Shown here one piece after another: positions 11,260 to 22,976 of a DNA stretch of 64,000 nucleotides. Location: positions 248,001 to 312,000 of the forward strand of contig JANCRA010000171.1 in the NCBI GenBank assembly GCA_024362935.1, in the 5' to 3' direction. The notes beneath the pieces were generated by a model. The model saw nothing but the letters and a program-made list of their open reading frames with translations, ran no database searches and was not told the origin of the DNA. Source of the stretch: Setophaga petechia (lineage: Eukaryota; Chordata; Aves; Passeriformes; Parulidae). Numbering within the stretch: position 1 is the first letter of the stretch; every line of letters starts with the position of its first letter. A program made the translations under genes and the position numbers.

Positions 11260-13015
11260 AGGGCGGTTTCAGAGAATCCCAGAATCAGCAAGGGTGGAAC
11301 AGGCCATGGAGATCATCAAGTCCAGCCTGTGCCCTGACACTGCCCTGTCTCCCCTGAGCCTCCTCTTCTCCAGGATAAACAACCCCAGCTCCCTCAGTCA
11401 CTCCTCTCGGGACTTGTTTTTCACACCCCTCCCCAGCCTTGTTGCCCTTCTCTGGCCACGCTCCAGCCCCTCCATGGCCTTCCTAAACTGGGGGGCCCAG
11501 AACTGCAAACAGCACTCGAGGTGCTGCCCAAGCAGTGCTGAGCACAGGGGAAGAATCCCTGCCCTGCTCCTGCTGGCCACACCATTCCTGAGACAGGCCA
11601 GGAGCCATTGGCCTTCTTGCCCACCTGGGCACACTGCTGCCTCATGTCCAGCCTGCTGTCCATCACTCCCTGCAGGTCCCTTTCTGCCTGGCTGCTCTCC
11701 AGCCCCTCTGTCCCCAGGCTGTAGAGCTGCAGGGGCTGTTGTGGCCAAAGTGCAGGACCCAGCACTTGGACTTGTTAAACCACACCTTGTTGGATTTGGG
11801 CCCTGGATCCAGCCTGTCCAGGGCCCTCTGCAGAGCCCTCCTACCCTCCAGCAGATCCACACTCACACCCAGCTTGGTGCCATCTGTAAATTTGCTGATG
11901 CTGGACTCACTCCCCTCATGCAGATCATCAATGCAGATATTGAAATCCACGCTGGCTGGCTCTGATCCCTGGGCCATCCTGTGGGTGCCCTGTGATGGCA
12001 CTCAGGGTGATCTGTTCCATCACCTTGCTGGGCACCCAGGTCAGGCTGCCAGGCCTGGAGTTGCCCAGCTCCTCCTTCCAGCCCTTCTTGGGGATGGGCT
12101 CACACTGGCACCTCCCGTCCCCTGGGACCTCCCTGCTGAGCCAGCACTGATGGTAAATGATGGAGAGCAGCTTGGGGAGCTCATCCACCAGCTCCCTCAT
12201 CCTCCTGGCATGGATCCTGTCTGATCCCATACACCTGTGAGCATCAGAGTGGCTCAGCAGGTCACCAGGTGCTTCCTCCTGGATTACAGGGGGCTGTTCT
12301 GCTCCCTGTGCCCATCTACCAGCTCAGGAGAACACTTGTCCTGAGGACAGCCTGTCCTAATATTGAAAATGGAAACAAACTACAGGTTAAGTAGCTCAGC
12401 CTTTTCCTTATCTTTTGTTACTATATTCTCCACTGCATCCAATAAAGAGTAGAGGTTCTCCTACATCTCCTTTTTGGTATTAATTTTTTTATAAAAACAT
12501 TTTTATTCTTTTTGTAGAACCCTCCAGGTTAAGTTCTAATTGAGTTTTCAACTCTCAACTTTTCTTTCTGTATGACCTACCAACATCCTTAAAGACTTTC
12601 TGAGTTGCTGGTCCTTTTTCCCCCGAGTTCCAACAAAAGCTCCATGGGCAGCCAGGCCAGTCATTTTCCTCACCAGCTCATCTTTTCCCACACTGGGTCA
12701 GGCAGCTCCTTCCCCCTGAACATTACTTTCTTGAAATGTGTCCATCCTTCCTGGACACCTTTGTTTTTAAGGGCTGTTTCCCTTAAAAAGTCAGTACCTG
12801 ATTCAGTACTCCCCAGATCTGCATCCTAAACAGGCCAAAGCCTGCCCTTCCTATTTCCAGTGCACAAGTTTTGTTGCTGCCCCTCCTTCTTTCACCGAAC
12901 ATTGAAAACTTGATTATTTCATGGTCACTGTGCCCCAGGCAGCCTCCGAGCCCCACATCTGCCACCAGCCCTTCTCTGTGAACAGCAGCAGACAGAGCTT
13001 TCCTTGGCACTGGGA
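11260..13015 (-). mobile_element. CR1 LINE, 5'-truncated, decayed
   Basis: Minus-strand frames carry CR1 reverse transcriptase segments broken by frameshifts: [20 protein letters not shown] near 11900, SRLDMRQQCAQVGKKANG near 11600, and FWAPQFRKAMEGLERGQRRA near 11480. Low coordinates hold the CR1 3' end, seen on plus as AGAATCCCAGAATCAGCAAG. Upstream ORF2 material extends to about 13010. Numerous stops and shifts make it a fossil. Confidence 0.85.
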
Positions 13016-13440
13016 GTGTTAACCAAAATTGGGTAAAACAGAAAACTCCTTAACACCAAGGCAGCATTAGGCAGCAGCATTCTTTATTCAGCGGGATGCA
13101 TGGGGGAGAGCTCCTCCCAAAGCTGTGCATGCTGAGCACAGGAAAGTTTCTGTTTATTTTCTGTATTTTGTACACATATTCACTGATTGTTCTGGACTAA
13201 ACACGCATAGGATAATCATTTCCCCAAAATCATGAACATATTTCCCCTCCCCTTGACCCATGCATTCTTCTGTCCTGGGGGTCTCTCTGCTGGTCCCTGG
13301 TGCTCGTGGACCCCAATGTTCCCGTGGGCCTGGCTGAGCTGGCAGGACCCTGAGGCTGCTGAACTTCCAGTTCCCTTCTCACACAATGGGCATGGTGTGG
13401 TTTGCACAGGCCTGGGGTTGTGGAGAACAAGCTCCAGGTG
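13016..13440 (-). mobile_element. probable LTR fragment
   Basis: The minus strand shows a polyadenylation-type AATAAAG followed by a T-rich U5-like tail (GTTTTACCCAATTTTGGTTA) at the low-coordinate edge next to the CR1. Ends and target duplication not resolved. Confidence 0.35.
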
Positions 13441-13479
13441 TCAGCTCAGCTGGTGGAGACAATTGATCATCTGGGAACA

Positions 13480-14080
13480 TGAGGTCACAGAGTTGGCTAT
13501 GACATCACAGAGTGCATGATGTGAGGTCATCGAGCAGCTATGACATCATAGACAGTCTCTGTGACATCACGGAGCCAGCTATGACATCACAGGGCAGCAG
13601 TCTGATATCACAGAGCCGACTATGACATCACCGAGCAGACTGACATCACAGAGAAGGTTATGTGAGATCACTGAGCAGCTACAGCATCATAGACAGCCTC
13701 TGTGACATCACAGAGCCAACTGTGACATCCCAGGGCAGAGGTCTGACATCCTGGAGCAGACTATGACATCACAGAGTTGGCTGTGACACCAGAGGCCATC
13801 TGTGTGACATTGGAGAATGAGCTGAGACCTCACAGAGCAGACTGTGACATCAGAGGAAAGAGCTCTGACATCGTAGGTCAGACTATGACATCACAGATTT
13901 GGCTGTGACATTACAGGACGGCTCCGTGACATGACAGAGTGGATTGTGGCATCAGAGACCAGATCTGTGACATGAGAGAATGGGCTGTGACAGGACAGAG
14001 CAGGCTGTGACATCACAGGGCAGGCTGTGACATCACAGAGGGGCTGTGTGACATCCCAGCAGGGCTGTGTCAGGTCACTG
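13480..14080. repeat. minisatellite of TGACATCACAGAG units
   Basis: About twenty degenerate tandem units containing TATGACATCACAGAGC or TGTGACATCACAGAGC, spaced roughly 20-45 bp. The core TGACATCA is one base from a CRE/AP-1 type site (TGACGTCA). The same unit, inverted, forms the array at 41865-42420. Confidence 0.85.
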
Positions 14081-14300
14081 GGTTGTTCACTCTGCCCCAG
14101 CTCCCCCTCACAGTTTCTCCCAACAAGTCCAATGCTGTCCATGCCCAGCAGGGTCCCTGTCCCCCGGGATCCCCCCGGCCCACCTGGAGCCACAGCCTCC
14201 ACCAAAGGATGTTCCACAGGATCCACCCCAGAGCCTGACATGGGGACAAGGGGCCAGGGCTGTGTGACCAGGACATCAAGGACGGGGATTATCCAGGTCA
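13500..14300 (-). repeat. inverted duplicate, left arm (partner 41640-42420)
   Basis: Read on the minus strand, 14300 down to 13500 matches 41640-42420 on plus. Shared blocks include CAGGCTCTGGGGTGGATC, GTGGAACATCCT, GAGGCTG and GGGGACAG, followed by the same CRE-like minisatellite. Both arms keep an open frame reading SGSGVD-VEHPL in the same position, but conservation beyond that is weak and I do not claim a gene. Confidence 0.65.
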
Positions 14301-14339
14301 CTGTGGCCTGGTTTGGGTTGGCCAGGGCAGGAAAGATGT

Positions 14340-14590
14340 CTGGCAGCTGGAGCAGGGTCTGGGAAGGGCGTCCAAGGTGGGGCTGGAGCCCTTGGGCTGT
14401 GAGCAGAGGCTGAGGGAGCTGGGCTTGTCCAGCCCACAGCAGGGAAGCCTCAGGGGCTCCTCATGCCAGCCTGGCAGTGCCAGCCAGGAGGGGATGGAGA
14501 ACACAGAGCCAGGCTCTTCACCAGGCCTGGTGGGAGACAAAAGCCAATGGGTGGAAGGGGAAAGAGGGGAGATCAGCCAGGACAGGAGGA
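14340..14590 (+). mobile_element. CR1 fragment
   Basis: GTGAGCAGAGGCTGAGGGAG reads QRLRELGL, the conserved CR1 segment near the end of ORF2, followed by degenerate 3' sequence. Confidence 0.6.
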
Positions 14591-14639
14591 AGTGAAATGA
14601 GTCACGCTGGTTTCAGCATTTACCCAACACCAAACACAG

Positions 14640-14970
14640 CCTGACCTCCCTTCTCCATCCACCACTGACAGCTTTGCAAATCAGGAATTGTTGGAGCTGT
14701 TTTGCCCCCACTCCAGGACGAGCATCCTGATAGAAGAACTGCATTGTGTTTATATCTATCACAGAACCACGCTGTGAGCCCAGGGCAGGACCTGGTCCCT
14801 GGCCTTGCTGAACCTCAGCCCATTGTCCTGGGCCCATGGATGGCTCCAGCCTGGCCAGATCCCTCTGCAGAGCTTCCTGCCCTCCAGCACAGCCACACTC
14901 CCACCCAGCTTGGCCTCACCTGGCAACTGACTGAGGCTGCCCTCCATGGCCTCCTCCAGATCAGCAAGAA
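14640..14970 (-). mobile_element. CR1 reverse transcriptase fragment
   Basis: The minus strand reads [18 protein letters not shown] and similar, matching the CR1 motif around [15 protein letters not shown], but with the catalytic neighbourhood degraded. It lies head-to-head with the plus-strand CR1 piece just upstream. Confidence 0.6.
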
Positions 14971-15059
14971 AGAGATTTCACTGACCTGGCCCCAGTCCTG
15001 AGGCCTGGGGACACCCCTGGATGTGACTCCATTCCTCAGCTGCTCTGAGTGCCAGGCTT

Positions 15060-16100
15060 GGATGAGGGAAATGGTGGTGTGATAAATGAATAGGATTCAT
15101 GCCAACAATTGTAACTATCTCGATATTTTAGAAAAAGTAATAGAGGGAAAGGATATGTAATGAGTATCACAAAATAGATGTTTTCAGATGTTCATGAAAA
15201 ATTACAATACAGGATGTAGTTTGAGATAAGTAAAATCCCAGAACAGAATCGGCCTTGGAATAATTAGAGAATTGGCCTTGAAATGCACAAAACTGGGAGG
15301 ATGTCAGGTACATATGAAATAATAAGGCTTTTTTAAAAACATAGTGCTGGCTTCTATAACACAAGACTTGAGGCGCATGTGCAGCCTGTGGGGTTGTTCA
15401 AAGAACAGTGACGATGAGGAGAAGCCTTCATCAGGTGCAACCACCAAGGAGCCAAAAGAGCCCTTAGCAACAGTGGGAGCATTTGCTGTGCAGTGTGGTG
15501 ATGTAGACTTCAAGAATCAAAAATAGGAAGAGATTGATAGGAAAATATTGATGAATATGTATTAGCACACAGTATAGAAGTTGTGTTTGGATTCCTTTGT
15601 TTCTCATATATGAGGCAGGGTGAAAAGCCCTCTCTGTACCACGATCGATTGGTTTCCTTATGCTTTATCAGAACCACTGCCAAATCTTTTTTGTATCTGC
15701 TTGATTATATTTGATAGTATTATTTTATATAAAATTATTGCTCAATTAAAATAGCTACTAAATTCAACTTTGTTGTTTATTGAATCATATAGAACTTCAT
15801 TCATAACAGAGGGGAAGGGGTCGAGACAAAGTGTGATTGATTGTCAGCCATAACAGTCTTGATTTTCATATCTATTCAGACTGCATGAGGAGGTGCTGGG
15901 AGTCAATATCAATTGGACATTGCTGATATCAATCTATAATCAGGAAAAGAAAATGGGACAAAACAGTTCTTTCTGCATTGTTTTCAATAGAGTATATTCA
16001 CTTTGAATACATTTCTGAAATGTGTCTAATTAACCACAGAAGGATTGAAATCTTAGATTATTGCCACGGGCTTTTCTTGTTTGTGTGTTTTGAACAAAAG
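15060..16100. other. unrecognised stretch within duplication A
   Basis: Moderately AT-rich. A 61-codon frame at 15344-15526 (plus), rich in acidic and Lys residues (SDDEEKPSSGATTKEPKEP), is also open in copy B (36248-36490). I do not recognise it; it may be a decayed exon or LTR material. Confidence 0.35.
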
Positions 16101-16249
16101 TTTATGAGCCTTTGTCACTGAATTCCTGAACTGAAGAGCTCAGCAAAGAAGAGGCCTCTGGAATAGTGAAATTCATCTGCAATTTCCAAGTGGCTGAGGA
16201 TCCATCCTCACCAGAGCAGCAATGAGCAGAAATGGGCACAGCTTTGTGG

Positions 16250-17560
16250 CTGCCCCAGCTCTGGCATGGGCCCTGGGCCTGGAGCAGGAGCAGCTCTTGA
16301 GGGCCCCAAGGCCGGGGCTCTTGTGCTGCCCTGGGCAGATGGGATGGCAGCAGGGGCTGCAGAGCTCTCAGCACCTAAGGCCGAGGGGAGAAGGGCAGCC
16401 AGGGAGCCTCCTTTGGCCTTGGCCCAGCACCTTCCCCCATGGCTGGGGCTGAGTCCTGTGGCAGCTGCAGCTGCTGCTGTGCCCTTGGCAGGGGCTGAGG
16501 CCGTGGGGCAGTGGCCAGAGCAGCCTGGGCTGAGCAGAGCTGTGGGGCCAGAGCCGGCTGGGCTGGGCTGGGGAGAGGCCCTTGGTGCTGGCCAGAGCTC
16601 AGGGCAGCTGGCAGAGCTTGCAGGGAGCTGGGCTGGGCTCAGAGAGCCGGGCCCAGAAACCATCAGTGTCCATCTCAGCCTGGCTGAGTGTGCAGGGGCA
16701 GGACTCAGGCCAGGCCTTGTGGAGCAGGGCCAGCGCCTGTGCAAGGCATTGCAAACAGGCAAGTGGCCCAGAGAGGAGGCTGCTCTGTGCCCTTGGTGGC
16801 ACGGACAGAGTAGGGAGGGGGCCCAGGACATTTGTCAGTGCCAGCCTCTGTCCCCATGTGTTGGCAGCCCTGGCTGCTGAGCCCAGCTTTGACCTGGGCT
16901 GAGTTTGGCTGTGGCCCAGCTCCATCCTCCTGTGGGGCTCAGGGCCTGTTCCCGGCCATGGCCAGCCCTGGCTGCCTCTCTGCTGGCCCAGAGGCCGGCA
17001 GAGCCCGGGCAGGGCTGTCTGTGCAGCCCCACAGGTGCCACGGGCTCTGCAGGAGCTGGCAGAGGCTGCGCAGCAGGGAGGCCATGGGGCACAGAGCCCC
17101 AAGGCTGCTGTGGGCACCACGGCACAGGGGCCGTTCCCAGCCGCAATGCTCCTGGCCTGGGCTGGGCCTGCACAGGGGCTGGGCCACCATGGCTGGGCCA
17201 GCACAGGGCCACAGAGGGGCCACGCAGCCGCTGCCGGGGCTGACAGCAAGGCCAGGCACACACAGGCAATTGCTGAGCATGGCCTGTGCTGGCCAGGCCT
17301 GACTGGGCCAAAGGCAGAGCTCAGCTGCCCTTGGGGGCTGCAGCAACTCAGCAGCTCAGCTGCCCTTGGGGGCTCCAGAGCCCAAAGAGCCTCCATGGCT
17401 GTGCTGGAGACCAAGGCTGCAGGAGGGAAATGCAGGGATGCTGAGGGATGGGAGGGGATGGAATTCCAACAGACTCATCAGCTTGCAAGGTGCCAATCTC
17501 AGCTTGGCATCTCAGGCTACAGGGGCCCTACAAGTAGAACTGCCTGCATGAGCAGAACAT
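16250..17560. other. GC-rich stretch within duplication A, no gene supported
   Basis: Rich in GGGCTGGGC and CAGGGCC words. Long frames are open on both strands at once, the mark of GC bias rather than coding. No splice pair with a recognisable domain was found. Confidence 0.4.
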
Positions 17561-18639
17561 CAGAACAACTGATGTCTGCCTGGAAAGGAGCACAGGTTTT
17601 ATTACCTGGTGTGTCCTCTGCATTGGATGTACTGCAGAAATACCAACAAGACCTTTTGAAGAGCTCAAAACAAACAAACAGCCTTTACTGGCAACTTTAG
17701 AAAATCAGTGAAACTTTGGCAAAGATCTAAGATGACAGTCAATCAACAAAAAACACTTCTCAAAGCATTAACTTGGCCCATTCAACTTCAGGAACCCAAG
17801 CCTTTTCAATTTTAAGTGAATCAAAATTTGCAAGGGGAAAGAAATAAATGAAGTGGACACAGAAAGAAAGACAAATTAGATACAGAGAAGCACCCACACC
17901 CAGATTCCAGTGTTGTTCAGATGGAAATTCCAAGAGGAGGGAGGGTCAAGATGCGTGCTTGCCTTGTGGTCAGCCTGTAATACTCCTTGGTCTTCCTGGG
18001 CCCTTCTCCCCAGCTGGGATTTTGGGTCATTTGGTCACTCAGGAGCTGGGCTGGGGGCTGCAGAGGTGCTGTGGAGCATTGCCTGTGCTGTGCCAGGGAC
18101 TGGCAGCCACTGCTGGGCTGGGATGGAGGCTCTGGGGGCATTGGGGTTCCAGGGCAGGGCAGTGCTGGGCTCACAGGGCAGGGCAAGGCTGGACTGCCCC
18201 TTCTTCCCCCACACACAAGAAATGATTCAAGCCAACAATCTCCTCCAGTTTGTCACAACAGGCAATGTTGGAGGTGGAACCCAAATTTGGCCATGGGCAC
18301 CTGGCTGAGAAGGACACTTCTCTTCCATAGGAAGGAAAGCACAGAGCCTTCCCCAGGGTTTTGGGGCCAGATGAGAGGTGACCCTTGTGAAACCACTGCC
18401 AGACAGACTTGTCCTGGCGATATTGCTATGGGAACAATGCCTGGATATAAGAGAATTTGGTGGTGAAATCCCAGTTCTGATCATGGGTGTCTGGAAGAAA
18501 AGGACAACTCTTTTCCTTAGGAAGGAAATCACAGAGCCCCAGTGTTTCAGCAGCAGATGAGAAGAGACCCTCAACATGCCAAGGTCAGCTGGACCAGTCA
18601 GTTGGCCCATGGGAGGCCAAACCAGCCAGACCCGTTCTG

Positions 18640-19021
18640 TGTTCCCTTGGTTTTATGGGGCCCTGAGGTGTCACAAGGGTGCCTTGGTTCCATGGGGTCC
18701 CACAGTGTCACAATGGCCCCAAGGTTCCATAAGGTCCCACAGTGTCACAATGGTCCCAACGATTCCATGAGGCCTTGCAGTGTCACAATGGTCTCTGTGG
18801 TTCCACAGGCCCCACAATGTCACGTCACTCCTCTGTTCCATGAGCCCTGCAGTGTCACAATGGACCTTTGGTCCATGGGGGTTGGTGGTGTCACAATGGT
18901 CTCCTTTGGCTCCACAGTGTCACAATGGACCATTGATGCCAGGCGGCCTCTCTGTGTCACCCTGGAGCTTTGGTTCCATGCAGCCCTGCAGTGTCACAAT
19001 GGTCCCCCTTGGTTTCATGAG
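18640..19021. repeat. TGTCACAATGG minisatellite
   Basis: Units of about 40-45 bp with core CAGTGTCACAATGG and GGTTCCATGAGGCC. The same family occurs at 39600-40420 and 57690-58010. Confidence 0.85.
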
Positions 19022-19029
19022 GTGCGATG

Positions 19030-19480
19030 TGCAGAGATTCAGGGACATCACACCATGACCAATATGATCCAGTAAAGCCAAATTTATTATCCCTAAAAAG
19101 ACTATATTTATAATAAATCTCCACTGTGCACACGTCTCTAGCTAATAGATGATTGGTTCATCCTAGCTGTTCACGCGTCTAAATTAGAATGCTGATTTGG
19201 ATCACTTAATTTTTCACACGTCTTGCTGTGGTTGTCTGGCCCAGCCATGGCTTCTCTATTTTCTCACTTTCTCAACTTTGCTGACAAACTTGCTGAGTCC
19301 TGATGACTCTTCTTCTTGTATCTCTTTCCAGGATACACCGACCCCATTTCTGAATATGTCCATAATTCATCATTTGTGAACGTGTCCATTGTCCATTAGG
19401 GCAAGCAGGCTGGATTGTGCATTGGCCGATTATGGCCATTGTCTAGCAAGAACTCCTCAACCTGCAAATAATCCTCGACA
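19030..19480 (-). mobile_element. solo LTR inserted in an olfactory receptor pseudogene
   Basis: On the minus strand it begins TGTCGAGGATTATTTGCAGG and ends CTCTGCA. Inside it has a CCAAT motif (GAACCAATCATC), a TATA-like TATAAATATAG and AATAAATTTGG, in promoter-then-polyA order. The left edge cuts the OR reading frame; the other edge abuts duplication A. No matching target duplication was seen at the two edges. Confidence 0.65.
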
Positions 19481-19717
19481 ATTGTGCATGGCTTTGGTGC
19501 AGATGGAGCCCAGCTTGCTAAAAGCCAGGTTGAGCAGGAAGAAGAACATGGGCGTGTGCAGGTGGTGGCCGCAGGCTACGGCGCTGATGATGAGGCCGTT
19601 GCCCAGGGGGGCAGCCAGGGAGATGCCCAGCAAGAGGCAGAAGTGCAGGAGCTGCAGCTGCCCCGTGCCTGCCAATGGCAGCAGGAGGAAGTGGCTGAGG
19701 GAGCTGCTGTTGGACAT
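19481..19717 (-). pseudogene. olfactory receptor 14-like, N-terminal fragment
   Basis: From ATG at 19717 (minus) it reads MSNSSSLSHFLLLPLAGTGQ, then LLGISLAAPLGNGLIISAV and HHLHTPMFFFLLNLAFS, i.e. the N-glycosylation site, TM1 with the GN motif, and the intracellular loop and TM2 start (PMFFFL) typical of the avian OR14 expansion. About 79 codons of roughly 310 survive. A short in-frame loss near KAMHN is followed by the LTR at 19480, and TM3 onward is absent. A former seven-transmembrane odorant receptor, now dead. Confidence 0.85.
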
Positions 19718-20732
19718 TTGCTGTGGCTGGGCATTGGCTTCTGCCATGGGGAAAAAGACAGTCAAGGGTTAGAGGAGATAACTGTAACCAAAATCAAAGC
19801 CATTTCTCCACCCCATGACTCAGCAGGACTTTCTCCAATAAAGAAAAAAAGCGTTTGCCTGAAGCTCCCACTCTGCCCATGATAGGAGCCCCTGTGAATG
19901 TCTGGGACATCCCGGCTCTTTGGCAGCCTGGGGACTCCTGGGATGTCACCGTGGAGCCCCTGTGAGTGCCTGTGACAGATGGGTGCCTTTGCAGCCCAAG
20001 GTGCCTGGGATGTCACCATGGAATGGCTGTGACTGCCTCTGAGCACAGGGCTCTTTCCCATGCCCAGAAAGCCCTGGCAGGTCTCCATGGAGCCCCTGTC
20101 TCTGTGTGGGACATTCCAGCTCTTCAACAGCCTGGAGACTCTTGGAATGTCCCCATGGAACCCCTCTGAGTGCCTGTGACAACTCGGTTCCTTGGTAGGC
20201 AAACAACACCAGGCCCCACTGTTGCTGTGGTGTGTTAGTTCTGCACGGGAGGCATTTACAAAAGTGATGCAAAGAGAAGCTGCTAGCAGTTTCCTCCGTG
20301 TCTGACACAGAAACCAATCAGTAATTAGCTTGGAGAAGGGACAATCTGTTAATCCACTGAGAAAGCCAATTTGCCTCTGTGAACATGCATATAAAAAGGG
20401 AACAATCCTGGGAAAGCCCTCTATCTTTTCCAGCTGGCAAAGAGCTCACTGGCCATCCTGGCCCCCGCCTTGGCCGGGCCGGGCTGGGCTGCCCCTGCCA
20501 CAGGCTGGGCCCTTCCTGGGGAGCCCCCAGGCCCCATGGGCTGCTGGGCAGGGCCAGGGGAGGCCGTGGGGCCCAGGTTGGGCTGGGCCGTGGCTGTGGC
20601 TGCTGTCATCGTGCCACTACTGAGCCCTGCCCTGCCGCCAGCCCAGGCTGAGCCAGGATCTGCCGGGCCCCAGGAGCAGCCCCAGGCCGGGCCAGCCCAG
20701 CCAAGATTCTGCCTCAGTTGTCATTCACCCAT
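19718..20732. other. no gene recognised
   Basis: The left half has loose repeats of GGAGCCCCTGTGAGTGCCTG type; the right half (20440-20720) is GC-rich with GGGCTGGGC words. Open frames are compositional. Confidence 0.35.
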
Positions 20733-21264
20733 GTCCTCGGGTGACGTTATGGTGCTTGTATCCCCAGTCGTGTGTTCTGTTTATGCTGGATATTATATTC
20801 TGTGCCTTCAAGACTGGCTGAAAGCGAAGGTGGGGAGAAGAAGAAGAACAGAGTTTGTTATCAGGGACTGGACTCACTCCTCCACAGTCTGCTGGAACAC
20901 TACTCTTCTCAGGGCACAGACGGGGTAGAACACCATGCTCCTTTTGCTTTTTAGTTAGTTAATGTGTTTAGCTAGCTGTGGGAGCTTGAGTTTTCCCTGG
21001 ACTGCTTTTTCTGGACTGAAATATTTCCGGACCTTGTGAGTGGGAGAGAAAAAAATTATGATGGGAGGAGAAGTGTTCTAAAAGCTTTATTCTGATTCTT
21101 AGTATTCTTTCTTTTTATTACTTCCTGTTAATAAAACTTTCATTATATCCTTTTAGGGTTTTGAGCCTGCTTTGCCTTTCTCCTAATCCTATCTCACTGC
21201 AGGAAATGACTAAGTATAATGTAGTGGGTGCACTGGTGTTTGGCCAGTGCTAAAACCCACCACA
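20733..21264 (+). mobile_element. solo LTR, avian ERV type
   Basis: Begins TGTCCTCGGGTGACGTTATG, contains AATAAAACTTTC near 21131 as a polyA signal, then the U5-like GCCTTTCTCCTAATCCTATC, and ends near GCTAAAACCCACCACA. This matches my recollection of a common passerine LTR family. A clear target duplication was not identified. Confidence 0.6.
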
Positions 21265-21354
21265 TTTACTGGTGCGTTGGCCAGGAAATCTAGAATTGTC
21301 AAACCTAAACCAATACACATGGTCAGACCCTGGGCAGCTCCATGGAGACCCCAT

Positions 21355-21425
21355 GCCAGGGTGGTTGCCATGGACACCAGCTCAGGCCTGCAGCCAGAGT
21401 TCTGTTGCCATGGCAACCATTGGCA
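21355..21425. promoter_or_regulatory. RFX X-box-like palindromes
   Basis: GTTGCCATGGACACC at about 21364 and a near-perfect palindrome TGTTGCCATGGCAACCA at about 21410, matching the RFX-factor X-box consensus. Function here is unproven; the word also recurs at 9950-10330 and 21775. Confidence 0.4.
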
Positions 21426-21450
21426 GCCCCATCCCCAGGCTCATGGGATC

Positions 21451-21745
21451 CCAGAACCACAGAATTGGCTGAGCTGGGAGGGACCCATCAGGACCCTCGA
21501 GTCCAACTGCTGGCCCTGCACAGGACACCCCAACAATGCCAGCCTGGGCCTGGCAGCGCTGTCCAAACGCTGCTGCAGCTCAGAGAGCCCTGGAGCTGGG
21601 ACCCTTCCCTGGGGAGCCTGGGCAGGGCCCCCGCAGCCTCTGGGCAAAAACCTTTTCCTGACATCCAAGCTGAGCCTGCCCCGACTCAGCTGCAGCCGTT
21701 CCCTCCACTCCTGTCCCTGGGCACCAGAGGGAAGAGGTTCCCACA
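21451..21745 (-). mobile_element. CR1 LINE 3' end
   Basis: Plus strand reads CCACAGAATTGGCTGAGCTG then GGACCCATCAGGACCCTC, the reverse complement of the CR1 3' terminal region, continuing through CTTTTCCTGACATCCAAGC. 5'-truncated, non-coding. Confidence 0.75.
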
Positions 21746-21935
21746 GCCCCAGCCAGGGACCCGCTCCCAAGGCTGTTGCCATGGCCACCGGGGCTGGGAC
21801 CAGCTGGGATGCTCAGTCTCCATGGGCCGGGGTTCAGGAATGGGATTCCCCAATTTCCTGCTCCTGCCAAAACCGCGCTGCCCTCGCTGCCCTCCCACCT
21901 CCCATGGAAAGCACAAAAGACAAAGATCCCGGTGA

Positions 21936-22643
21936 TGCCGAATTTTGCCCCAAAAGGCGAAATAACTGCCTAAAAGACTCAGTTTAAGTCAAATAGACAG
22001 GAGGTATTTTATTACGACGCGCGTCGGAGAAATCCTTAAATTGATTTCTGAATTATGAACAGCAAAAGCAGGTTTTTATACAATTTTAACATGGATTACA
22101 TCACTCATTATATGCATATTCATAGGTAGGCAGGAGTATAGGTGGAGTCTTCCGGGAATACTTTGTCCCCCTTAGTTAAACTTTAAGCTTTTTCCTAATT
22201 TGGGCATCTTCCTGTTATTCCTGGCATATTTTTCCATGGCTTGGCAGAAATTATTGTCTTACTTGGCTTGATTCTAACGGCTTGGCAGGTCACTTTAACT
22301 TATTGGCTTCTTTTTCTGCTTTCTTCTTCAAAAATTGGTTTCTTCTTCAAATATTGGTTTCTTCTTCAAATATTATAATTCCAAAGTTTCCCTGTGAGTG
22401 TATTTTAGATTATTTAATCTAGATATCTGATCAAAGCTCTTCCTTACTTAAATATCTGATGAAAGCTCTTCCTAACAGTGTATTTTTTGGGTTATTTACT
22501 TACCTAGATATCTGATCAAAGTTCTTCCTAACAGTGTATTTTAGATTATTTATTAACTTCTGCGATTCTTCTTGTTATACCTGTAAGTGTCTTTTAATTC
22601 TTTTATTTTTCAGAAATTATTGTTCATTTATTAGATGGCTTCA
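21936..22643 (-). mobile_element. ERV2 3' LTR
   Basis: 708 bp, starting TGAAGCCATC directly after a polypurine tract and ending TTCGGCA. U3 contains repeats of AGATATCTGATCAAAGCTCT type (plus view, 22400-22560) and ATTGGTTTCTTCTTCAAA repeats. A TATA-like TATAAAAACC and AATAAAATACC follow in order. The far flank is unrelated DNA with GGTGA next to the edge; the matching flank is lost. Confidence 0.75.
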
Positions 22644-22657
22644 TTCCCCCCTTTTCT
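22644..22657 (-). other. ERV2 polypurine tract
   Basis: The minus strand reads AGAAAAGGGGGGAA immediately before the LTR start TGAAGCC. This is the usual plus-strand primer site for reverse transcription. Confidence 0.8.
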
Positions 22658-22689
22658 TATAACTTACGAATTCTTTCGTCAAATTCTAG

Positions 22690-22960
22690 TCCTATAGGGC
22701 GCTGATATGCTCGTACCACAGCCCAAATCCTAGACTCTTTAACCATTCATCGATTCCTAGCCCTTCTCCTTCTTTCAACTTGCGGAGTCTTTCTCGAATG
22801 TCTCTAATCTTGCTGTAAACCGAAACAGAGTGATCAAAAAAAAATCATGCAACACATTCCCATGCAACACATTTTTGAACTCTTCACAACCATGGCCTTG
22901 CGCTACAGCATAAAGTCTATAGCTGCTCTATTCTTTACCTATCTTCAGCAGCAATGAAAT
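22690..22960 (-). pseudogene. ERV2 env remnant (TM ectodomain only)
   Basis: After an ATG-containing stub, minus-strand sequence resumes at the AIDF / GHGCEEF region of a gamma-type transmembrane subunit and runs through YSKIRDIRERLRKLKEGEG to a Trp-rich end. It is out of register, with an in-frame stop and shifts. The whole surface subunit and the membrane anchor are missing. Homologous to the matching part of ERV1 env. Confidence 0.7.
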
Positions 22961-22976
22961 GCATCTTGTGTAGCTT

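Larger units (their letters stand above)
14389..19021 (+). repeat. segmental duplication copy A (partner 35333-39954)
   Basis: About 4.6 kb matching 35333-39954 in the same orientation from CTTGGGCTGTGAGCAGAGG to TTGGTTTCATGAGG, with a few percent of substitutions and small indels by eye. Contents in order: CR1 fragment (plus), CR1 RT fragment (minus), an AT-moderate stretch 15060-16100, a GC-rich stretch 16250-17560, two ~185-bp repeats (18285 and 18470) and a TGTCACAATGG minisatellite. Confidence 0.9.

Noticed and set aside
13480..14080. CRISPR-like array
   Set aside because: Units are degenerate and unevenly spaced with no unique spacers; a eukaryotic minisatellite.
16208..17414. Ala/Pro/Ser-rich frames on both strands in duplication A (and B)
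   Set aside because: Both strands open simultaneously, no domain, frames not conserved between the copies beyond GC bias.
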